64,000 bases of DNA from Flavobacteriaceae bacterium (GCA_009926065.1 RFPP01000003.1:1-64000), one strand, 5' to 3'. Shown: positions 10,974 to 21,747, counted from the first letter of the stretch. Numbers and translations: made by a program. Notes: a model not told the origin generated them from the sequence alone.

Positions 10974-12176
10974 CTATTTCCCGTCAACAAAATCCTGTAA
11001 ATACTGGAATCTTTCAGTAAGTTTTCCGTTTTCTGTTATTTTGGCTCTTTGCAAAATTCCGTCTTTATCGCCATTAAAAAAAGCGGGGATTACGTGTTTC
11101 ATAAACATATCTCCAAAACCTTCGCTAGCATCTTTCGGTAATTCACAAGGCAAATTATCAACTGACATTACCACTATTGCAGCCGGATGAAACACATCTA
11201 CTTCTTTATGTTCATTTGGTAAATATCCAAATATTGGTTCTGCAATTGTTGAAGCTTTAATAGTACAAGCAATTGGTCCATTAATATCACAAGAAATATC
11301 GGCAACAACCTTTATCTTACAATCATTTGCTTTAAGCATTTCTTGAGTTAAAATATAAGGAGCATCATTACCATAAAAATGCCCTGCAATGAAAATATCC
11401 GCAACTTTTGTAAAGCGTTCAAAATCAGAAGTGTATTCGGTTGGATTAACATAGAAATCATTTTTTCCTAAATCCTGACCATCTTTCCTTTTATTATAAT
11501 CTAACACATCTATTTGAACATAAACAGGTTCGGAATATTTTTTCGTTAGGAAATTCTCTACTGAAACTTCCTTCATTTTCATAGCGTCCAATATTTCTTT
11601 GGCACCATTTCCAACTTTTCCGCAACCGGTTAAAACTACTTTTATTGGAGGTAAAACTTGTCTTTTCAATTTGGAGACTAAATCTTCTTTTCCTGAAAGT
11701 GTTTCAGCTTTTGGCAAAGTGTATAACCCAAATTTAATTCCAAAAGCTCTAAAAGCATTGTAGGTACCAACAATTCCTGCATATCGTCCAAAACCAATTA
11801 GTCGATTATAATTAGCATCAACGATAGTTTCGTGATCGTAGAAATCGATATTTTTTTCTAGAAGAGCTTGTAATAGTTTTCTATTGTATGGTTGTTTTTT
11901 TATTGTGTGAGAAAAAAAGAAATACTTTTTATTTGGAATTAATGCTTCAACCGGAACTTCTTTAACTCCAAATAAAACATCACAAGAATTCATATCATTA
12001 GTAACATTAATTCCTAGATTGGCATATTGTTCATCTGAAAAAATTCTAATATCGGAACTTTCCACTTCAATTTCAGCATTTGGGAATTCACTTTTTAATT
12101 GCTTCAATTCTTTGGGAGAAAAAACAACTCTTCTGTCAGGTGGATTTTTTCTTTCTTTTATGATTCCGAATTTCAT
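10974..12176 (-). CDS. NAD(P)-dependent oxidoreductase, AlaDH/PNT-type, saccharopine/lysine dehydrogenase-like
   Basis: 400 aa; KFGIIKERKNPPDRRVVFSP N-terminus, GCGKVGNGA nucleotide-binding motif. Confidence 0.75.
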   Translation of the reverse strand: MKFGIIKERKNPPDRRVVFSPKELKQLKSEFPNAEIEVESSDIRIFSDEQYANLGINVTNDMNSCDVLFGVKEVPVEALIPNKKYFFFSHTIKKQPYNRKLLQALLEKNIDFYDHETIVDANYNRLIGFGRYAGIVGTYNAFRAFGIKFGLYTLPKAETLSGKEDLVSKLKRQVLPPIKVVLTGCGKVGNGAKEILDAMKMKEVSVENFLTKKYSEPVYVQIDVLDYNKRKDGQDLGKNDFYVNPTEYTSDFERFTKVADIFIAGHFYGNDAPYILTQEMLKANDCKIKVVADISCDINGPIACTIKASTIAEPIFGYLPNEHKEVDVFHPAAIVVMSVDNLPCELPKDASEGFGDMFMKHVIPAFFNGDKDGILQRAKITENGKLTERFQYLQDFVDGK

Positions 12177-12370
12177 TCTTTTATTTCTTTAATTTTCATT
12201 CAAAAGTAAGCTTAAGTAAATGGATGTCAAAATTTATTTTATTAAAATAATTTCGTTTATTATTGAAAAACAACTCCTTATATTTTGGCATGTATTTTTA
12301 AATAATTAATAACCAGATTTGAGTTTGAAAATAAATTACTTTCCTATATATTTGTTGTTTCCCTTATCTG

Positions 12371-13561
12371 ATGAGAAATAAAACGCTACTAATTTTTATA
12401 AAATTTATTTTTATCTTTTTTCTATGTTTATCTTGCAAAAGTCAAAATGATAAAAATTTAGAATCTTTGATTTCTTCTATTGAAATGACTCCTAACGATT
12501 CTGTTTATCCAAAATTGACTGATTCCTATATCAATTCTAAAAAAAACAAAATTGAATATTTTTTTAATAAAAATTGGCCTTCAAAAAACAACAACATTAG
12601 TTTTTTAGTTGCCAAAGATGGTCAAATAATTTATGAAAATTACTCTGGTTTTGGGGATGTACGAAAGAAAACGCCAATTACTAGTGAAACTCCTATTCAC
12701 ATTGCTTCGGTAAGTAAAGTTTTAACGGCAACAGCAATTTTGAAATTAATAAATGCTGGTAAAATTGAATTAGATCAAAAAGTTACTTCCTTATTAAAAG
12801 GTTTTCCCTATCCTGAGGTTACAATTAAAAACCTGTTAAGTCACAGAAGCGGTATGCGCAATTATGCTTATTTTACCGATGATAGGAAAATTTGGGACAA
12901 CCACAAAATCATGAGCAATCAAGATATTTTGAATATAATGATTAATAAAAAAATAGGTTTAGAAAGTAAAACAAATACCAGATTTCAATATTGTAATACC
13001 AATTATGCGATGTTGGCATTAATTATTGAAAAAGTTACTGGTAAAAGCTATCCTGAAGCAATGAAATCAATGATTTTCGAACCATTAGGAATGAAACATA
13101 CATTTGTTTTTGACTATAAAAAAGACAAAAATGTGATTACTCCTTCTTACAAAGTTGGCGGAATGCAAATCGCTTTTGATTTTTTAGATGCAATTTATGG
13201 GGATAAAAATATTTTTTCTACGCCACAAGACATGTTGCTATTTGATATGGCTAAAAATTCTAAATATTTTTTAACTCCAGAATTGCGAAATAAAATTTAT
13301 CTAGGTTACAGTAATGAACACAAAGGACAAAAAAATTATGGCCTAGGAATTCGAATGATTAACTTTGAAAAGGGTCAGAATTTTTATTTTCACAACGGTT
13401 GGTGGCATGGAAATATGTCATCTTATATAACTTTATTGAAAGAAAATGTTACCATAATTGCGCTAACCAATAAATCGATGAAAAGCGTTTACAACATTAA
13501 AAAATTGGCTCCTTTATTTGGGGATTATCCTTTTAAGGTTGACGAGGAGATGGAAGAGTAA
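12371..13561 (+). CDS. Serine hydrolase, beta-lactamase class C family, probable lipoprotein
   Basis: 396 aa; lipobox-like LSCK; SVSK (SxxK) and YCNTNY (YxN) motifs. Confidence 0.9.
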   Translation: MRNKTLLIFIKFIFIFFLCLSCKSQNDKNLESLISSIEMTPNDSVYPKLTDSYINSKKNKIEYFFNKNWPSKNNNISFLVAKDGQIIYENYSGFGDVRKKTPITSETPIHIASVSKVLTATAILKLINAGKIELDQKVTSLLKGFPYPEVTIKNLLSHRSGMRNYAYFTDDRKIWDNHKIMSNQDILNIMINKKIGLESKTNTRFQYCNTNYAMLALIIEKVTGKSYPEAMKSMIFEPLGMKHTFVFDYKKDKNVITPSYKVGGMQIAFDFLDAIYGDKNIFSTPQDMLLFDMAKNSKYFLTPELRNKIYLGYSNEHKGQKNYGLGIRMINFEKGQNFYFHNGWWHGNMSSYITLLKENVTIIALTNKSMKSVYNIKKLAPLFGDYPFKVDEEMEE

Positions 13562-13575
13562 GGTAATTGACTATT

Positions 13576-13640
13576 AGATAACAGACATAAAGATAATAGA
13601 CTTTTAGAAAATAGATTGTTAGATAATAGAGTCAAGAGAG
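13576..13640. repeat. 7+8-nt periodic array (AGATAAT AGACTTTT type), left arm of heptad element A
   Basis: Four successive 15-nt units: AGATAACAGACATAA / AGATAATAGACTTTT / AGAAAATAGATTGTT / AGATAATAGAGTCAA. Confidence 0.85.
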
Positions 13641-13644
13641 AATA

Positions 13645-13832
13645 TTCACCCGAATTGAAAAGTCTTTAATCTATTCGTCCATCCTCTTTTAATCTTATTT
13701 AAACGAAAAGATTTTTAGCCACAAATTACTCGGATTTACCCGAATTGAAAAGTCTATCATCTATTCGTCTATCCTCTTAAAGTCTTATTTCAAACTTCTA
13801 TTCTCTTGCATCTATTCTCTTGCCTTCTAACA
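13645..13832. repeat. Two 56-bp direct repeats offset by 90 bp plus TCT-phased 7/8-nt array, right arm of heptad element A
   Basis: TTCACCCGAATTGAAAAGTCTTTAATCTATTCGTCCATCCTC... (13645-13700) versus TTTACCCGAATTGAAAAGTCTATCATCTATTCGTCTATCCTC... (13735-13790); TCT triplets spaced 7 or 8 nt, complementary to the left-arm AGA triplets. Confidence 0.85.
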
Positions 13833-13850
13833 GCTTAATTCGTATATTTG
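13820..13850 (+). promoter_or_regulatory. Bacteroidota-type promoter for tmRNA (TTG ... TATATTTG)
   Basis: TATATTTG at 13843-13850 matches TANNTTTG, TTG about 20 nt upstream, 11 nt before the tmRNA 5' end. Confidence 0.6.
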
Positions 13851-13861
13851 CAATACTATTT

Positions 13862-14255
13862 GGGGTCGACTGGTTTTGACAGCAAGTCGAATTGAAAAGT
13901 AAGCACGTCGAGAACTGGGACAATTCTCGTTAATAAAAGGTTTCAAAACATTTACACGGCGAAGGAAACTACGCTCTTGCTGCATAATCTGAATCATAGT
14001 AAGATTAGCCTCGTCCTACAAGGTAGGAAAGCAGGATTCACCACGAAAGCTTTGGTTTAAGGCGGTCGATAAAGGTGAATCGTAAATTTAAACCTAGATT
14101 TTCATGAGCTTCGGGTGGATTTCGAAAATTAAGAAGATAAGTGTTGTGCGACTGTTTCTGGTCAAACACAACATCGAAAATTCAATCAGGAAATAAGCGT
14201 GTAGAAAGCTCTTTAGTTGCTTGTTTGGACCCGGGTTCGATTCCCGGCGATTCCA
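13862..14255 (+). ncRNA. ssrA: tmRNA (SsrA), tag peptide GEGNYALAA
   Basis: GGGGTCGACTGGTTTTGACAGC 5' end, GGTTCGATTCCCGGCGATTCCA 3' end, GGGGTCG/CGATTCC acceptor pairing; tag ORF GGC GAA GGA AAC TAC GCT CTT GCT GCA TAA at 13958-13987. Confidence 0.96.
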
Positions 14256-14256
14256 C

Positions 14257-14292
14257 AAAAAAAAGACAAACTTATTAGTTTGTCTTTTTTTA
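14257..14292 (+). terminator. Intrinsic terminator of tmRNA
   Basis: AAAAAAGACAAACTTATTAGTTTGTCTTTTTT. Confidence 0.85.
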
Positions 14293-14324
14293 TTAAGATA
14301 AAAGTGACTATTTAATAATTGTTT

Positions 14325-16148
14325 TTATTGATATTTAACCAATTCTGGCTTTGAGATTCCAAAATTTTCAAGGCCAAAATCATTGGTTCGAATAGCATTC
14401 GTTTTAAATAGTGAACCACCATCAAGGGGTAAATTAGGATAATATGAAAACGATAATTGAAAAGATTTGAATACCAAATAATCATTACTTATAATTACTC
14501 CAACCCCAATTTGAGAATACATTTTACTGGAGAATAATTTTTGATTGTCATCGCCAATTAATCCCATTGTATATCTAAAATAAGGGTTTAATCTAAAACC
14601 TGTAACTCTCCAAGGAGAATAACCTTGTGTTTGAAAACTAATTAATATTTTTTTTGTTCCAAAAAGAGATTGGCTGTTAAAACCATTAATTCCGGAATCT
14701 CCATTAAGTGTAATTCTATCAGAAAAAACGTTAGGTCTGTTCATACCAATAACCACTTCAGGATTTATGAATTGCCTGAATTTCCAGCTACCAATTTCTT
14801 TTAATTCAGTAAAATAAATAGCTTTAAATACTGCTGCACTTTCTTCAATTGTTCCATTATTAATATAGGTTCCATATTCAAAGTTAGTTCCTAGGTATCC
14901 AAAATTGAAAAAGTTACCAAATGAAGCTTTTCCTCCAATATAAGTTCTATTGATCTTATTTTTATTCTGAAATCCAGCTGTTAAAGAGTAAATAAAACCA
15001 GCGGCAATATCTTCAACAATATTAAAATTAAAAATATATTTATCCTGAATGTACTTCCTTGAAGCAACTCCTATACTTGCAATATATAACTTTTCATTGG
15101 TGTAAGTTCCAAGAATGTCGTTGAAAACTATGGGGTTTTCAACAAAGTTTTTATTGTAAAATCGAGCCGTTGTAAAGAAGTTAGTACTTCTTTCGTATTC
15201 TGAATTTCCTTTAAATAGTCGCACAGAATGTCCGACCCAATAATCGCGATAGTCGGCTTTATAACGCTGAAGTTCTTGGGTTTGCGTGGGTGTAAACATT
15301 AATTGACTTCCATAAACCTGGCTCAATGAAAATCCTCCCGCCCATTTTGTAAACGTAGAATAAAAAGGCCTTTCTACACTTAGAATTTTGGTATAATTTT
15401 GATTAAAATCAATTGAATAAGCTAGTGTTGTTTTTATAAATGTATTTTTAATATTTGGAATGATATAACTACCACTATAACCGTCATGAATTCCCATAAA
15501 ATTTTTAGAATAGGAATTAGAAAATTCGTGTCCAAGTCCTAAAAAGTTCTTTTCAGTTAAAATAAATGTTGATTGAGTATTGGTAAGATCTAACTCAGGA
15601 AGCGCACTCCAAGAATCCAGTATTCGTATTGAAATATCTACAGAATCTTTAGAAACCAATCGCGTATTTAAAGCTAATTCACTTACAAACCATTGACTCC
15701 TGATTAAACGTGCAGATTCTTTTACTAAAAGAGAGTCTAAGGGTTCGTTTTCCCTCATTAATAATAAATTTTTTATGGCTAATTTTTTGGTTTTAATATG
15801 AAGCGAATTTCCTGCTCTTAGAAAAAAATTCTGAGGAATTTCAGTACTATCATTTGCAGAATATCCAAAAGGATCAAAGGTATTTATAGAGATATTTCTA
15901 ATTATTTTACCTTCGTAATTAGCAAAACTTGTTTTTCTAACTTTCTTAAATGAGTTTTTATTTGTTTCTGCTTTATATATTGGTTCAAAAATAAGTTTGT
16001 ATATAAATTTAGTCAATTTATTCTTGTTCGAATACACCTGAATTTTACTATATTTTTTAGTTTCTTCTTTAGTTTTCGTTGTGTCTTGAGCCATTGATAT
16101 ATGACAGCTAAAGAGAACAAAAAAAATAATTAGATATCTAAAAAGCAT
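14325..16148 (-). CDS. Outer membrane protein with POTRA-like N-terminal region and beta-barrel
   Basis: 607 aa; signal peptide; barrel-like sequence, surface-antigen-like C-terminus. Confidence 0.6.
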   Translation of the reverse strand: MLFRYLIIFFVLFSCHISMAQDTTKTKEETKKYSKIQVYSNKNKLTKFIYKLIFEPIYKAETNKNSFKKVRKTSFANYEGKIIRNISINTFDPFGYSANDSTEIPQNFFLRAGNSLHIKTKKLAIKNLLLMRENEPLDSLLVKESARLIRSQWFVSELALNTRLVSKDSVDISIRILDSWSALPELDLTNTQSTFILTEKNFLGLGHEFSNSYSKNFMGIHDGYSGSYIIPNIKNTFIKTTLAYSIDFNQNYTKILSVERPFYSTFTKWAGGFSLSQVYGSQLMFTPTQTQELQRYKADYRDYWVGHSVRLFKGNSEYERSTNFFTTARFYNKNFVENPIVFNDILGTYTNEKLYIASIGVASRKYIQDKYIFNFNIVEDIAAGFIYSLTAGFQNKNKINRTYIGGKASFGNFFNFGYLGTNFEYGTYINNGTIEESAAVFKAIYFTELKEIGSWKFRQFINPEVVIGMNRPNVFSDRITLNGDSGINGFNSQSLFGTKKILISFQTQGYSPWRVTGFRLNPYFRYTMGLIGDDNQKLFSSKMYSQIGVGVIISNDYLVFKSFQLSFSYYPNLPLDGGSLFKTNAIRTNDFGLENFGISKPELVKYQ

Positions 16149-16297
16149 CCTGATTTAATAAAATTTAGATTGTATTTTAATTTATTTTTTTATAATAATT
16201 CAAAAACTAAAATAGTTTTACAGTGAATCACTAAAGTAATATTTATAACGATAAATCTATTTAATATTGTGTTAAATTAGTAAGGTGTGTGTGAATA

Positions 16298-16323
16298 AAA
16301 AAAACCCGATCAATCGGGTTTGA
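16298..16323 (-). terminator. Intrinsic terminator of amtB
   Basis: AAACCCGATCAATCGGGTTT. Confidence 0.75.
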
Positions 16324-16347
16324 AAAAAAACAAATTTAAAAATCATC

Positions 16348-17673
16348 TTAAAGGTATTCTCCATGCTGAGAGATGTCTAAACCAAGCTCTTCCTTATCCT
16401 CACTAACTCTAAGTGGTATTATTTTATTTACAACATAAAAAAGTAAGAAAGAAACTGAAAACGAAAAAAAAGAGACAAAAATTAGTGCTTTCAGTTGTAT
16501 AAAAAATAATGTTGAATCACCATATATTAAACCTTGCTTATCCCCAACAATAGAATTTACTGATTTTGAAGCAAATATACCCGTTAAAAGCATACCAACC
16601 ATTCCACCAACACCGTGACAAGAAAATACATCTAACGCATCATCTACTTTACCCTTTGGAAATTTGGAAACCACTAAATTACTAACAATACTAGCAATTA
16701 AGCCAATTGCTAATGCCGATGGAATTGTAACAAATCCAGTTGCAGGTGTAATGGCAACCAAACCAACAACAGCACCAATACAGGCTCCCATAGCTGATAA
16801 TTTATGACCAAGAATTTTATCTATAAATACCCAACCCATTGAAGCAGCAGCAGCGGCTACTGAGGTAGTTCCAAGTGCTTGAGCTGCTAAACCATTTGCA
16901 CCCACAGCGGAACCAGCATTAAAACCAAACCAACCAAACCATAATAAACCGGTACCAAGTAAGACATAGGTAATACGAGCAGGTTTCGTTTTTTGAGATT
17001 TTCTTTTTCCTAAAAATATTGCACCTGCTAAAGCTGCCCAACCAGCACTCATGTGTACAACTGTCCCTCCTGCAAAGTCTAATACTCCCCATTTATATAA
17101 CAAACCCTCAGGATGCCAGGTCATGTGACACAAAGGAGAGTAAACAAAAACTACAAATAAGACTAAAAAAAGTAAATAGGCCCAAAAACGAACCCGCTCA
17201 GCAAAAGCACCAGTAATTAATGCAGGAGTAATTATAGCAAATTTTGCTTGAAATAATGCAAATAAAATAAATGGAATAGTAGGAGCTAATTCCCAAGCTG
17301 TTGTTGCGTTTACTCCATTAAAAAAGAAGTTTGAAGTTGGATCACCTATTACTCCATCTATCGAAGGTCCAAAGCACAAACCAAATCCAATAATAACCCA
17401 TAATACGGTAACTATTACCATAGCCATATAACTTTGTAAAACCGTACTTATTACATTCTTTTTTCCAACCATTCCTCCGTAAAAAAAACCTAATCCCGGT
17501 GTCATTAATAAAACAAAACCAGTAGCCACCAGCATCCAAGCCGTATCTCCTCTATCTATATTTAATGGAACAATATGATTTTCAATAACTGCGGTTTCTG
17601 GAAATAAATAAATTGAAAAAACGGATAATACTACTAATATTAATAGAAGTGCACTTAAAATAATTTTTCTCAT
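16348..17673 (-). CDS. amtB: Ammonium transporter
   Basis: 441 aa; TPGLGFFYGGMV, FAGGTVVHMSAGWAAL, DDALDVFSCHGVGGMVG motifs. Confidence 0.96.
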   Translation of the reverse strand: MRKIILSALLLILVVLSVFSIYLFPETAVIENHIVPLNIDRGDTAWMLVATGFVLLMTPGLGFFYGGMVGKKNVISTVLQSYMAMVIVTVLWVIIGFGLCFGPSIDGVIGDPTSNFFFNGVNATTAWELAPTIPFILFALFQAKFAIITPALITGAFAERVRFWAYLLFLVLFVVFVYSPLCHMTWHPEGLLYKWGVLDFAGGTVVHMSAGWAALAGAIFLGKRKSQKTKPARITYVLLGTGLLWFGWFGFNAGSAVGANGLAAQALGTTSVAAAAASMGWVFIDKILGHKLSAMGACIGAVVGLVAITPATGFVTIPSALAIGLIASIVSNLVVSKFPKGKVDDALDVFSCHGVGGMVGMLLTGIFASKSVNSIVGDKQGLIYGDSTLFFIQLKALIFVSFFSFSVSFLLFYVVNKIIPLRVSEDKEELGLDISQHGEYL

Positions 17674-17834
17674 TGGTTGTAAAATTTTACAATAAAATTA
17701 AAAAAATATTTTACACCCCCCCCTTAATTATATTAAAAAATTAAATTTTATTAATTTATCATAATTACCCAATAAATTTTAGGGGTATTTAAAAATAATT
17801 TTAAATAATTACATACTTTATAAAGTTTCATTAT

Positions 17835-17867
17835 AAAAAAAACCTGATTGAATAAACAACCAGGTTA
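17835..17867 (-). terminator. Intrinsic terminator of kynU
   Basis: AACCTGATTGAATAAACAACCAGGTT imperfect hairpin with A/T flanks. Confidence 0.65.
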
Positions 17868-17914
17868 TTAATATATCATTGTGTGTTACTTTTAGCTTAA
17901 GATTTCTATAAAAA

Positions 17915-19189
17915 CTATTTCAAAATTCCTCTTTTTAAAATTTGCCCAAATTCGTACATATCTTCAAAAGAACAATATAATGGTGCTGGCGCAAATCGGA
18001 TTACATTTGGTTCTCTCCAATCAACAATAACCCCATTTGACATTAAATACTCAAAAAGTGATCTTCCTTCTCCATGCAACAAAACCGACAATTGACTTCC
18101 ACGTTGATTAGGATCTGAAGGTGTAATTATCTCAAAAGACTCTTTTACTTCCCTAGAAATTTCTTTAATGATGAATTCTAAATAAGAAGTAATTTTATTT
18201 CTTTTCTCAATAATGGCGTCCATACCAATTTCGTCAAACATTTCTACTGATGCTAAATAAGGCGCAAGAGAAAGTACTGGCAAACAACTAACTTGCCAGC
18301 CATTTGCTCCGCGAACAGGATCAAATTTTGGTTCCATTTTAAAACGTCTTTCTTTATTATGACCCCACCAACCAGCAAATCTGTTGAGATTCATATTGTT
18401 ATGATGTTTCTCATGAATAAAACAACCCGAAGCATTTCCTGGTCCAGAATTCATGTATTTATAGCTGCACCAACATGCAAAATCTACTTCCCAATCGTGT
18501 AATTCCAATTTAATATTTCCGGCCGCATGGGCTAAATCCCAACCCACAAAAGCGCCAACTCTATGTCCAGCCTCAGTTATAGTTTTCATATCAAAAACCT
18601 GCCCAGTGTAATAATTTAAACCACCTATTAATACTAATGCTAATTCATCCCCCAACTCCTCAATCTTTGCTAAAATATCCTCTAATCGCAAATTGTGCTC
18701 TCCCTCTCTACGATGAATTTCCACAATTGCTTCATTGGGATTATAACCATGAAATTGTACCTGACTTTGCATCATATATTGATCACTAGGAAACGCTTTG
18801 GCTTCACAAAGAATTTTAAATTTTTTTGGTTGTGGTTTATAAAATGACACCATTAACAAATGAAGATTCACAGTCAAAGTATTCATAACTGTAACTTCAG
18901 AAGGCAGAGCGCCAACAATATTACTTAACGGCTTAGCAAATCGCTCGTGGTAATCCAACCAAGGTTTTTCAGCATAAAAATACCCTTCAACAGCTAGATT
19001 TTGCCAATCGTTCATAATATCATCCACATACTTTTTTGCTCTGGTGGAAAGCAAACCTAGAGAATTTCCTGTGAAATATATTACTTGCTTGCCATTAACC
19101 TTTGGAAAATAAAACTCTTTTCTGTATTCTTTTAAATGGTCTTGAGAGTCAAGTAATTTGGCAAATTCAAGGGTATTTTGAAATGTCAT
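17915..19189 (-). CDS. kynU: Kynureninase
   Basis: 424 aa; GNSLGL, GWDLAHAAGN, WCSYKYMNSGPG PLP-binding signature. Confidence 0.96.
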   Translation of the reverse strand: MTFQNTLEFAKLLDSQDHLKEYRKEFYFPKVNGKQVIYFTGNSLGLLSTRAKKYVDDIMNDWQNLAVEGYFYAEKPWLDYHERFAKPLSNIVGALPSEVTVMNTLTVNLHLLMVSFYKPQPKKFKILCEAKAFPSDQYMMQSQVQFHGYNPNEAIVEIHRREGEHNLRLEDILAKIEELGDELALVLIGGLNYYTGQVFDMKTITEAGHRVGAFVGWDLAHAAGNIKLELHDWEVDFACWCSYKYMNSGPGNASGCFIHEKHHNNMNLNRFAGWWGHNKERRFKMEPKFDPVRGANGWQVSCLPVLSLAPYLASVEMFDEIGMDAIIEKRNKITSYLEFIIKEISREVKESFEIITPSDPNQRGSQLSVLLHGEGRSLFEYLMSNGVIVDWREPNVIRFAPAPLYCSFEDMYEFGQILKRGILK

Positions 19190-19270
19190 AAATTTAGTTT
19201 TTATATTGGTAAAAATAGGAAAAATATAGCACTTTTGAATTCAAAAAAAAAGAATTAATTTTAAATCAAT

Positions 19271-19303
19271 AAAAAAAATCTCGACTTTTCAGTCGAGATT
19301 TTT
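19271..19303 (-). terminator. Intrinsic terminator of queA
   Basis: AAAAATCTCGACTTTTCAGTCGAGATTTTT. Confidence 0.85.
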
Positions 19304-19322
19304 AGATAAGATTTAATTTTAT

Positions 19323-20372
19323 TTAGATGATTAACATCGCATCACCATAGGAATAAAATTTATATTTTTCTTTTACTGCAATTTCATAAGCTTCTTTCAT
19401 TAAATCATGGCCACAAAATGCAGAAATCATCATTAATAAAGTTGATTTTGGAGTATGAAAATTGGTAATCATACAATTGGCAATACTAAAATCATGAGGT
19501 GGAAAAATAAACTTATTCGTCCAACCATCATATGGGTTTAGCGTTTTTTGCGAAGAAACAGAGCTTTCAATAGCTCGCATAGATGTGGTTCCCACAGCAC
19601 AAATTCGTTTTTTAGCAAGTTTAGCTGTATTTACAATATCACAAGCTTCTTGTGAGATTTTTAACTCCTCAGAATCCATTTTATGTTTGGATAAATCTTC
19701 AACTTCAACAGGATTAAATGTTCCAAGTCCAACGTGTAAAGTTACTTCTGAAAATCTAATTCCTTTGATTTCTAATCTTTTTAAAAGGTGTTTAGAAAAA
19801 TGTAATCCAGCTGTTGGCGCTGCTACCGCCCCTTCTTCTTTTGCATAAATAGTTTGATATCTCTCAGCATCTTCAGGAATTACCTCTCTATTAATGTATT
19901 TTGGTATTGGAGTTTCTCCTAGTTCAGTTAACTTTTTACGAAATTCATCATAAGGTCCGTCAAAAAGAAAACGCAATGTTCTTCCACGAGAGGTGGTGTT
20001 GTCTATTACCTCTGCAACCAATAAATCATCATCGCCGAAATACAATTTATTTCCAATTCTAATTTTACGCGCAGGATCGACCAGAACATCCCACAAGCGT
20101 TGCTCTGAATTTAATTCACGTAACAAAAAAACTTCAATTCTTGCACCTGTTTTTTCTTTGTTTCCATATAATCGGGCAGGAAATACCTTGGTGTTGTTAA
20201 GTATCATCACATCGCCATCATCGAAATAATCTATGATATCTTTAAACATTCTATGCTCAATAGTTTTCTTTTCCCGATTAATAACCATTAAGCGAGATTC
20301 ATCTCTGTTTTCAGCTGGATATTCAGCTAATAGTTCTTTGGGTAAATTGAATTGAAAATGTGATAATTTCAT
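19323..20372 (-). CDS. queA: tRNA preQ1(34) S-adenosylmethionine ribosyltransferase-isomerase
   Basis: 349 aa; [54 protein letters not shown] motifs. Confidence 0.97.
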   Translation of the reverse strand: MKLSHFQFNLPKELLAEYPAENRDESRLMVINREKKTIEHRMFKDIIDYFDDGDVMILNNTKVFPARLYGNKEKTGARIEVFLLRELNSEQRLWDVLVDPARKIRIGNKLYFGDDDLLVAEVIDNTTSRGRTLRFLFDGPYDEFRKKLTELGETPIPKYINREVIPEDAERYQTIYAKEEGAVAAPTAGLHFSKHLLKRLEIKGIRFSEVTLHVGLGTFNPVEVEDLSKHKMDSEELKISQEACDIVNTAKLAKKRICAVGTTSMRAIESSVSSQKTLNPYDGWTNKFIFPPHDFSIANCMITNFHTPKSTLLMMISAFCGHDLMKEAYEIAVKEKYKFYSYGDAMLII

Positions 20373-20517
20373 TTAGAATAAATTATAAGTTATGGATTTT
20401 GTGTTTAATTCAAAATCGTGTGCAAATATACGATTGACAAACAGGCGTTGTCAAGTGTTTTATATATTATTTTATGAAATGAAGTCTAAAGTCTTATATA
20501 TACTCAAAAGTTTCAGA

Positions 20518-21747
20518 TTAATATTCTGAAATTTGAAATCCTAAATACATTAAATCATTCCAAAAGTTAGGATATGATTTTGATACAACCTCAGCATTTT
20601 CAATATTTATTATTGTTTTTAATGCTAAAGGCGCAAATGCCATTGCCATTCTATGATCATTATAAGTTGCAATATTCTGATTAGAATTAATTAAATTTGT
20701 AGGTACTATTTGCAAACTATCATCGGTCACTAAAATGTTAGCACCCAATTTTGAAAGTTCATTTTGTAGTGCTTCCAACCTATCTGTCTCCTTTATTTTT
20801 AGAGTTTGCAAACCTGTTAATTCACATGAAATTCCTAATCCAAAAGCAGTTACCGCAATTGTTTGAGCAATATCGGGAGCGCAATTTAAGTCTAACTTTA
20901 AATTTGGATTAATCGGCTTTGCATTTTTTATCAGTTTGATTTTTCCATCTTCAAAATGAGTTTCAACTCCCATTTGCTGATATATTGTAGACAAAATAGC
21001 ATCGCCTTGAAAACTATTTTCTTTAAAACTCGATAGAGCAATTTGAGTTCCTTCTTTTGAAAGTGCAATTATAGAATAAAAATAGGATGCAGAACTCCAA
21101 TCGGATTCTACAAATATGGTTTTAGGGTTTGGTTCTTGGGATTTTGGTTTTACATTAATTGAATTTCCAACAAATGAGGTTTCAACGCCAATTTCTTGAA
21201 GTAATTTCAAAGTCATATTGATATAAGAAGCGGAAGTAATTTCTCCAATTAATTCCAATTCCAATCCGTTTTGGAGGCTTGGCGCAATTAACAAAAGTGA
21301 AGAAATGTATTGGCTACTCACATTTGCTGGAAGCGAAACCCTACTACTGTTGAGTTTTTGACCTGTAATTTTTATTGGTGGAAAACCGTCATTTTCAATA
21401 TATTCAATCTCAGCTCCCAATTGTTTTAAAGCATCAACTAAAATTTTTATTGGGCGTTCTTTCATTCTTGAAGAACCGATTAACAATACCGATTTGCTTT
21501 CTTGCGATGCAAAATAGGCCGTTAAAAAACGCATTGCCGTTCCTGCGTGGTGAACATCAATTGTTTGGTTGTTGGAGGTCAACGCCGAGTTCATCACTTC
21601 TGAATCGTCAGAATTAGAGGCGTTTTCAATAACAATATTTGGATAAAGGGCTTTTAGCAATAACATTCTATTGGTTTCCGATTTGGAACCTGTGATAATG
21701 ATTTTTGAATTTGGATTTATGTCTTTTGCGGTAAGCCTTACGTTCAT
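20518..21747 (-). CDS. aroA: 3-phosphoshikimate 1-carboxyvinyltransferase (EPSP synthase)
   Basis: 409 aa; GSKSETNRMLLLKAL, HHAGTAMRFLTAY, KIKETDRLEALQNEL, YNDHRMAMAFAPLAL. Confidence 0.95.
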   Translation of the reverse strand: MNVRLTAKDINPNSKIIITGSKSETNRMLLLKALYPNIVIENASNSDDSEVMNSALTSNNQTIDVHHAGTAMRFLTAYFASQESKSVLLIGSSRMKERPIKILVDALKQLGAEIEYIENDGFPPIKITGQKLNSSRVSLPANVSSQYISSLLLIAPSLQNGLELELIGEITSASYINMTLKLLQEIGVETSFVGNSINVKPKSQEPNPKTIFVESDWSSASYFYSIIALSKEGTQIALSSFKENSFQGDAILSTIYQQMGVETHFEDGKIKLIKNAKPINPNLKLDLNCAPDIAQTIAVTAFGLGISCELTGLQTLKIKETDRLEALQNELSKLGANILVTDDSLQIVPTNLINSNQNIATYNDHRMAMAFAPLALKTIINIENAEVVSKSYPNFWNDLMYLGFQISEY

